In this document: piece by piece, positions 15,560 through 19,655 of the stretch
Position numbering within the stretch: the first letter of the stretch is position 1
Layout of the letters: each line of letters begins with the position of its first letter
Assembly: GCA_013813135.1 (NCBI GenBank)
Contig: JACCSF010000396.1
Location: forward strand, 1-19,655
DNA from: Thermoleophilaceae bacterium
Lineage (GTDB): Bacteria > Actinomycetota > Thermoleophilia > Solirubrobacterales > Thermoleophilaceae
Length of the DNA: 19,655 nucleotides
Direction of reading: 5' to 3'
The notes under the pieces: model-generated
What the model was told of the DNA's origin: nothing
What the model saw: the letters and a program-made list of their open reading frames with translations, nothing else
The model's database searches: none
Program-made: the position numbers and the translations under genes

Positions 15560-16459
15560 CTACCGCACCGCCGCGGCGCCGCGCGCGCGCAGCTCCGCGA
15601 CCGACTCGTCCGTGCAGGTCGCAAAGAAACCGCCGACCACCTCGCGCACCTCGTCCAGCGACTCGGCTCGGTAGAGCACCGGCTGGTAGTGCGTGATGTC
15701 GTAGTCGGTTGTGCCCATCTCGATCAGGTCGAGCGGGCGGTGCTCCATCTCCTGGAACTCGTCGATCTCGCCGTAAGAGGAGAGGATGCCGGCGCCGTAG
15801 GCCTTCAGCTCGCCGTCCTCGACCACCACTCCGAACTCGACCGTGAACCAGAACACGCGCGAGAGGAAGCGCAGGTTCTCGTCGTCGGTCAGGCGATGCG
15901 TCGCCTCGCCGGTGAGGTGGTGCAGCTCCGAGAACGTCGGCGTGGCCAGCAGGTGACCGTGGCCGACCACCTCGTGGATGATGTCCGGCTCGGGGGTGTA
16001 GAGCGGGCTGCCCGGGTGGCGCACGTACTGGGTCGAGTGGAACAGCCGCTCCGACAGCGACCCGTAGAAGTCACGCAGCGGCACCAGGCCCGCCGCGGGT
16101 GCGTAGTGGAAGCCGGTCAGCGGACGCAGCCGCTCGCTCACCAGGTCGAGGCTCGGGACTCCGTCCGTGGGGAGGTCCAGCGCCGCCTTCCCTCCGAGGA
16201 ACTCGCGGATCGCAAGCCCCTCGTGCTTCGGCGCGAGCTCGCGGCAGACCGTGCGCCAGACCTCCTGCTCGGCCTCGTCGTAGCGCACGTCGGGCGCCGG
16301 CTGACCGGGCCTCCAAGCGAGCGCCAGCGCCGCGATCTCGTTGCGCCGGGCCTGGTACTCCGGGTCCCCGGCGCCGGGGTGGTCGTCGCTGAGGTGGACG
16401 GTCACCTGGCCGTCTCCCCCAGCGGTCACGGGCGAATAGAGCTGTCCCTCCTCGAACAT
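15560..16459 (-). CDS. phhA: Biopterin-dependent aromatic amino acid hydroxylase (phenylalanine 4-monooxygenase-like)
   Basis: The 299-residue catalytic domain uses Fe(II), O2 and a tetrahydropterin to hydroxylate an aromatic amino acid, most likely phenylalanine to tyrosine. The iron ligands are visible as H162 and H167 in PDIIHEVVGHGHLL and E208 in FWFTVEFG; the spacings of 5 and 41 residues match the bacterial enzyme from Chromobacterium. YTPEPD and the SSYGEI block are also typical. No N-terminal ACT regulatory domain is present, as usual in bacteria. It is divergent from an Lrp/AsnC regulator, which probably controls it. A tyrosine or tryptophan substrate cannot be excluded from sequence. 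The gene for pterin recycling (phhB) is not in the window. Confidence 0.9.
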   Translation of the reverse strand: MFEEGQLYSPVTAGGDGQVTVHLSDDHPGAGDPEYQARRNEIAALALAWRPGQPAPDVRYDEAEQEVWRTVCRELAPKHEGLAIREFLGGKAALDLPTDGVPSLDLVSERLRPLTGFHYAPAAGLVPLRDFYGSLSERLFHSTQYVRHPGSPLYTPEPDIIHEVVGHGHLLATPTFSELHHLTGEATHRLTDDENLRFLSRVFWFTVEFGVVVEDGELKAYGAGILSSYGEIDEFQEMEHRPLDLIEMGTTDYDITHYQPVLYRAESLDEVREVVGGFFATCTDESVAELRARGAAAVR

Positions 16460-16488
16460 GACATCAGTGCAGCACCACCACGGCGCCG

Positions 16489-16517
16489 ATGCAACTGTGC
16501 ATACCGTAACCGGTCAA
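16489..16517 (-). promoter_or_regulatory. Candidate promoter of the aromatic hydroxylase gene
   Basis: On the minus strand TTGACC (16517-16512) and TTGCAT (16494-16489) are 17 bases apart. The -35 element contains the same GGTCA half-site found in the dyad at the Lrp gene start. The -10 is poor. Confidence 0.35.
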
Positions 16518-16551
16518 TCTGCCCACTTCTGTCACCGATCCGCGCTAACTT

Positions 16552-17034
16552 GTGGTCATATTGACCAGTCCGATCGACCAGCTCGACGCCCGGCTCATCG
16601 GCGAGCTGCGCGAGAACCCGCGCCTCGGGCTGCTCGAGATCTCGCGTCGCCTGGGCGTCGCGCGCGGCACCGTGCAGGCGCGCCTGGCAAAGCTGGAGCA
16701 GCGCGGGATAGTCACCGGCTACGGGCCGGAGATCGATGCGGCCGAGCTGGGACACCGGATCCAGGCCCTTGTGATGCTCGCCCTGACCCAGGGCCGCCTG
16801 GCCGAGGCCGTCGACGCCTTGGAGGCCACGCCCGAGGTGCTCGAGGTCGACGCCGTCAGCGGGCCCGAGGACCTGATCTGCCGCGTGGCGGCGCGCGACC
16901 CGGAGCACCTGCAGGAGATCGTCAACCGCCTGCTCGCCACGAACGCGATCCGCCACTCCACCAGCTACGTGGTGCTGAGCCGCCCGATCCGCCCGCGGGT
17001 GCAGCCGCTGGTGGATGCCGTGGGCGGGGGCTGA
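16552..17034 (+). CDS. Lrp/AsnC-family transcriptional regulator
   Basis: The 160-residue protein has an N-terminal helix-turn-helix (about residues 8-55, IDQLDARLIGELRENPRL then ISRRLGVARGTVQARLAKLEQRGIV) and a C-terminal RAM/AsnC ligand-binding domain (about 65-150, including VSGPEDLICRVAARDPEHL). Such proteins form octamers or dimers and bind amino acids. Its place divergent from the aromatic hydroxylase suggests it controls that gene in response to phenylalanine or tyrosine, which is inference. The start is unsure: GTG at 16552 and TTG at 16561 are both in frame, and neither has a clear ribosome site. TAACTT just before the GTG could be a -10 box, which would favour a later start. Confidence 0.88.
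   Translation: MVILTSPIDQLDARLIGELRENPRLGLLEISRRLGVARGTVQARLAKLEQRGIVTGYGPEIDAAELGHRIQALVMLALTQGRLAEAVDALEATPEVLEVDAVSGPEDLICRVAARDPEHLQEIVNRLLATNAIRHSTSYVVLSRPIRPRVQPLVDAVGGG
16554..16566. promoter_or_regulatory. GGTCA-N3-TGACC dyad at the Lrp gene start
   Basis: GGTCA (16554-16558) and TGACC (16562-16566) are perfect inverted half-sites around TAT, overlapping the start codon. Another GGTCA is at 16512-16516 inside the candidate hydroxylase promoter. This fits autoregulation by the Lrp protein. Confidence 0.5.
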
Positions 17035-17241
17035 TCCCGCCGCACCGCTGCTAAAGACTGGACCGCATCACTGTGTGGCTGCTCCCAGCGGGGTCGAAGA
17101 TGATCAGCCGATGCTGGGCGACCACCTCGACCAAGGAGACGCGGCATGGGCGAAGCTCGTCACGACGACCACATCTACCACGCGACGCGGAGACGCCTCC
17201 TTGGAGCCGGCCGACCCGGACGTCGGCCGGCTCCTTGGTCT
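17035..17241. other. Intergenic stretch with possible structured RNA
   Basis: Between the Lrp gene and the facing small exported gene lie 207 bases with no convincing gene. CCCAGC (17084-17089) can pair with GCTGGG (17113-17118). AAGGAG (17133-17138) sits seven bases before an ATG at 17146, but that reading frame runs through the terminal hairpin and antisense to the next gene, so I do not call it. It may be the Lrp 3' untranslated region or a small RNA ending at the hairpin. Confidence 0.3.
17203..17234. terminator. 13-base-pair hairpin terminator between convergent genes
   Basis: GGAGCCGGCCGAC (17203-17215) pairs perfectly with GTCGGCCGGCTCC (17222-17234) around a six-base loop. On the plus strand it is followed by TTGGTCTTT, a weak T-rich tail; on the minus strand it begins seven bases after the small exported gene stop. 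It can serve both directions. Confidence 0.8.
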
Positions 17242-17586
17242 TTAGGACGCGACCGAGTCGCTCGGCAGGGCCGTACCGGAGCTGTCGCTCCCCTGGCTCT
17301 GGCCCTGGCCACCGCCCTTGTCCTTGGGGCAGTCGCGACCGGGCATGTCCGGGCGTTCGCCCGCCGGGGGTGCGCCCTCCGGGAATGCGCCCTCCGGGGG
17401 TGCGCCCTGCCGGCCCTGGCCGTCCTGCGTCTGCGCCGGTGCGGTCCCGCTCGCGTTGCCGTCGGTGCCGCTGTTGTCGGCGCCGAACGCGCCGCTCACC
17501 GGCACTGCGATCGCCACGCAGGCGAGGGCCGCCGCGGCGACGATGGCCAGCGGACGCCGGCGTCGGGCCGGTTGATCGGTATCCAT
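17242..17586 (-). CDS. Small exported Gly/Pro/Gln-rich protein of unknown function
   Basis: The 114-residue product starts with a basic stretch and a hydrophobic core (residues 5-35, ARRRRPLAIVAAAALACVAI then VPVSGAFGADN) that reads as a signal peptide with an AxA-like cleavage site near residue 36, or as a single membrane anchor. The rest is low complexity and likely disordered, rich in Gly, Pro, Gln, Asp and Ser, with a short PPEGA-type repeat and one cysteine in GRDCPKDKGGG. The ATG ending at 17586 is supported by AAGGAG six bases upstream; a longer frame reaching 17748 would overlap the response regulator start and is rejected. It is divergent from the two-component genes with repeats between them, so it may be their target. 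I recognise no family. Confidence 0.75.
   Translation of the reverse strand: MDTDQPARRRRPLAIVAAAALACVAIAVPVSGAFGADNSGTDGNASGTAPAQTQDGQGRQGAPPEGAFPEGAPPAGERPDMPGRDCPKDKGGGQGQSQGSDSSGTALPSDSVAS
17356..17411 (-). repeat. 15-base tandem repeat within the small exported gene
   Basis: Nearly four copies of a 15-base unit (two clear copies, TGCGCCCTCCGGGAA at 17371-17385 and TGCGCCCTCCGGGGG at 17386-17400, with worn copies on each side) encode the GAPPEGAFPEGAPPAGE segment. Copy number could vary between strains. Confidence 0.65.
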
Positions 17587-17641
17587 CGGATGCTCCTTTA
17601 GTCGGGGGGAGTGGACGGGGATGACGCTAGGGCTGCGCGCT

Positions 17642-17703
17642 GTGAGATCCGTGAGAACTTCCTGGGAGTGCGCGCAGCGCTTTCCCAGGTTTCTCCAAGG
17701 TTT
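17642..17703. promoter_or_regulatory. Direct repeats and dyad before the two-component genes
   Basis: GTGAGA occurs at 17642-17647 and 17651-17656, and AGGTTT at 17687-17692 and 17698-17703, the latter with the 11-base period typical of OmpR/PhoB-family tandem sites. Between them CCTGGGA (17661-17667) and TCCCAGG (17683-17689) form an inverted repeat with inner GCGC/GCGC pairing. The region separates the divergent exported protein and response regulator genes and probably holds both promoters. Confidence 0.45.
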
Positions 17704-17726
17704 GGGCAGGAGAATGGGAGGGGGGC

Positions 17727-18425
17727 ATGTCAGCGGAACCCACGTCACCCCGGGTGCTCGTCGTGGACGACGAGCCGAACATCGTGGACGTGATCACGAT
17801 GGCGTTGCGCTACCAAGGCTTCGAGACCGCCTCGGCGGCCACGGGCCACGAGGCGCTGGCAGCGGCGACGCGCTTCCGGCCTCAGTTAATGATCCTCGAC
17901 GTAATGCTGCCCGACATGGACGGCTTCGAGGTGGCCGAGCGCCTCGGCGCCGAGCGCGGTCAGGTGCCGATCATCTTCCTCACCGCGCGCGACTCCACCG
18001 AGGACAAGCTGCGTGGGCTCACCACCGGCGGCGACGACTACATGACCAAGCCGTTCAGCCTCGAGGAGCTGGTGGCGCGCATCCGCGTGATCCTGCGTCG
18101 CACCAGCGGCGCTGCGAATGACAGCCGGCTCACGTTCGAGGACGTGGAGCTCGACGAGGACACGCGCGAGGTCACGCGCGCCGGTGAGTACATCGACCTC
18201 ACCGCGACCGAGTACCGCCTGCTGCATTACCTGATGGCCAACCCGCGGCGCGTGCTCACGCGCGCTCAGATCCTCGACCACGTCTGGAGCTACGACTTCG
18301 GCGGCGACGCCCGGGTGCTCGAGACCTACATCAGCTACCTGCGCAAAAAGCTCGACCAGCACGGGCCGTCGCTGATTCAGACGGTGCGCGGTGTCGGCTA
18401 CGCACTGCGCGCGCCCAGGCCCTGA
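17727..18425 (+). CDS. OmpR/PhoB-family response regulator
   Basis: The 232-residue protein has a receiver domain (about 8-122) with acidic pocket D14-D15, phosphate-accepting D58 in LMILDVMLPDMDG, T86 and K108 in DDYMTKPF, then a winged-helix DNA-binding domain (about 130-228) with LTATEYRLLHYLMANPRRVLTR and the recognition-helix segment RVLETYISYLRKKLD. It would bind tandem direct repeats when phosphorylated by the kinase encoded two bases downstream. The ATG has a GGGAGGGGGG ribosome site. The overall pattern resembles actinobacterial MprA/TrcR-type regulators, but I cannot assign an orthologue. The AGGTTT repeats just upstream suggest autoregulation. Confidence 0.94.
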   Translation: MSAEPTSPRVLVVDDEPNIVDVITMALRYQGFETASAATGHEALAAATRFRPQLMILDVMLPDMDGFEVAERLGAERGQVPIIFLTARDSTEDKLRGLTTGGDDYMTKPFSLEELVARIRVILRRTSGAANDSRLTFEDVELDEDTREVTRAGEYIDLTATEYRLLHYLMANPRRVLTRAQILDHVWSYDFGGDARVLETYISYLRKKLDQHGPSLIQTVRGVGYALRAPRP

Positions 18426-18427
18426 GC

Positions 18428-19655
18428 GTGTCGCTGCGGGTGCGGCTTGTCGCAACGCTGCTGGCGCTGTCGGCGGCGGCGCTGCTTGCGCTGGGCGCCA
18501 TCACGTACGCGTCGCAGCGCTCTTTTGAGCAGGACCGCGTCGACGAGCAGACGCGCGCTGCCGAGCCGACCGTCGAGCACGCGCTCGATGATCAGGGGCT
18601 CGACGCCATGGGCGAGCTGGGGCCGGGCGGCCAGGCCGGGGGACAGGGGGTGCCACCGGGACCCGAGGCCGATCTTCCGCCCGGGACGTACGGCGAGCGG
18701 CGCGCGGCGGACGGCACGGTGCTCGACCAAGTGGAGCTGACCTACGGACAGGACGCGCTGCCCGCGCCGGATCTGCCGCGCCGGATGACGCCGGGCGAGG
18801 TGATCACGGTCGACGCGAAGGGGGACACCGGACTGCGCTACCGCGCCAGGGCGGCGCTCACGCGCGGCGGCGGCGGTTTGACGATCGTGGCGATCCCGCT
18901 CAACGGCGTGGACGAGCGTCTCGACCGGCTGCTGCTGGTCGAGGGGCTCGTGATCGCCGGCGTACTGCTTCTGCTGGCGGCCGCGGCGTGGGTGCTGGTG
19001 CGGGTGGGGCTGCGGCCGCTGGAGCGGATCGGCGAGACCGCCGACGCGATCGCCGCGGGCGACCTCTCGCGGCGTGTGAACGTGGCGGCCCCGCGGACGG
19101 AGGTGGGACGGCTCGGGCTGGCGTTCAACGCGATGCTGGAGCGTCTCGAGGAGGCGTTCCGCCAGCGCGAGGCGAGCGAGGGGCGGCTGCGGCGGTTCCT
19201 GGCCGACGTGTCGCACGAGCTGCGCACGCCGCTGGCGTCGATCCGGGGCTACTCGGAGCTGTTTCGCATCGGGGCGGCGCGCGAACGGGCGGATGCCGAC
19301 CGCGCGATGACCCGCATCGAGGAGGAGGCGGCACGCATGGGCGCGCTGGTGGAGGACCTGTTGACGCTCGCGCGGCTCGACGAGGTGCGCGATCGGCCTG
19401 CGGAGGCGGTGGACGTGGCCGAGCTGGTCGAGGACGCCGCGGCCGATGCGCGCGCGGTCGACCCCGCCCGCGAGATCGAGGTGGACGCCGGCGCTGCGGC
19501 GATCGTGCTCGGCGACCCCGATCAGCTGCGCCAGGTGCTGGCGAACCTGCTGGGCAACGCGCTGGTGCACACACCCACCGGCACGCCGATCGAGATCGCC
19601 GTCCGGCGCAACGGCCGGTCGGTCGAGCTCGAGGTCCGCGACCGCGGACCGGGCC
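18428..19655 (+). CDS. Membrane sensor histidine kinase, 3' end missing
   Basis: A GTG two bases after the response regulator stop opens a frame of 409 residues that runs off the window. There is a first membrane segment (about 5-27), an extracellular region (about 28-167), a second membrane segment (about 168-192), a HAMP linker (about 193-245), the HisKA phosphorylation box FLADVSHELRTPLASIRGYS with H263, and the start of the ATPase domain with the N box LANLLGNALVHTP (371-383) and the first part of the G1 box DRGPG at the edge. The extracellular region includes a Gly/Pro/Gln-rich stretch (residues 62-87) resembling the composition of the divergent small exported protein. It should phosphorylate the adjacent regulator; its signal is unknown. 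Confidence 0.93.
   Translation, partial: MSLRVRLVATLLALSAAALLALGAITYASQRSFEQDRVDEQTRAAEPTVEHALDDQGLDAMGELGPGGQAGGQGVPPGPEADLPPGTYGERRAADGTVLDQVELTYGQDALPAPDLPRRMTPGEVITVDAKGDTGLRYRARAALTRGGGGLTIVAIPLNGVDERLDRLLLVEGLVIAGVLLLLAAAAWVLVRVGLRPLERIGETADAIAAGDLSRRVNVAAPRTEVGRLGLAFNAMLERLEEAFRQREASEGRLRRFLADVSHELRTPLASIRGYSELFRIGAARERADADRAMTRIEEEAARMGALVEDLLTLARLDEVRDRPAEAVDVAELVEDAAADARAVDPAREIEVDAGAAAIVLGDPDQLRQVLANLLGNALVHTPTGTPIEIAVRRNGRSVELEVRDRGPG

Noticed and set aside
17040..17130. tRNA-like GGGTCGAAGA in the gap after the Lrp gene
   Set aside because: No acceptor, anticodon or D arm can be arranged around it.
17356..17411. CRISPR-like short repeats
   Set aside because: The 15-base copies are directly tandem without spacers and are within a reading frame encoding a matching peptide repeat.
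17146..17601. A 151-residue plus-strand frame with a good ribosome site (AAGGAG, seven bases before ATG)
   Set aside because: It reads through the 13-base-pair terminator and then antisense along the whole small exported gene; its composition (Arg/Ala/Cys-rich) is that of a shadow frame.
17587..17748. N-terminal extension of the small exported protein back to 17748
   Set aside because: It would overlap the response regulator start and place the signal peptide in mid-protein; the ATG ending at 17586 has its own AAGGAG site.

Overview
The window is high-GC, densely packed bacterial chromosome. GTG starts, 4-8 base gene overlaps, several apparently leaderless genes, and an exported protein built from ten-residue repeats after a short hydrophobic N-terminus all suggest a soil actinobacterium. 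Thermoleophilia (Solirubrobacterales or Gaiellales) is my best guess; this is inferred from gene style, not from a marker gene. I saw no rRNA, tRNA, CRISPR array, insertion sequence or phage gene.

Bases 1-11087 (+) hold one tightly spaced run of eight genes for C1 oxidation: soxA (5' end missing), soxG, soxB, fhs, three NAD-linked formate dehydrogenase subunits (a NuoE-NuoF fusion, a HoxU-like Fe-S protein and the Mo/W catalytic subunit) and fdhD. Read as a pathway: sarcosine or a related N-methyl amine is oxidised and its methyl group is captured as 5,10-methylene-THF. After conversion to 10-formyl-THF (the folD-type enzyme is not in the window), Fhs running backwards would release formate and make ATP, and the formate dehydrogenase would oxidise formate to CO2 with NADH formation. 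A perfect AT-rich palindrome with a -10-like box lies before fhs and may mark a second regulatory point. The SoxA Bfd-like domain keeps its cysteines, and the HoxU-like subunit lacks the cysteines of the usual His-Cys3 cluster.

Bases 11088-13620 hold a convergent GT2 glycosyltransferase (-), a divergent exported repeat protein (+), a universal stress protein (-) and a divergent MarR regulator (+). Two palindromic operators lie between the stress protein and marR.

Bases 13621-15559 (-) hold an epimerase-like gene and an ECF41-type sigma factor with a fused SnoaL-like domain, overlapping as an operon. A sequence matching the known ECF41 promoter (TGTCACA, 16 bases, CGTC) lies before the epimerase, so the pair looks autoregulated.

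Bases 15560-17241 hold a biopterin-dependent aromatic amino acid hydroxylase (-) and a divergent Lrp/AsnC regulator (+) with a GGTCA-type dyad at its start, then a 207-base gap ending in a strong hairpin. Bases 17242-19655 hold a small exported Gly/Pro/Gln-rich protein (-) divergent from an OmpR-type response regulator and a histidine kinase that runs off the right edge.
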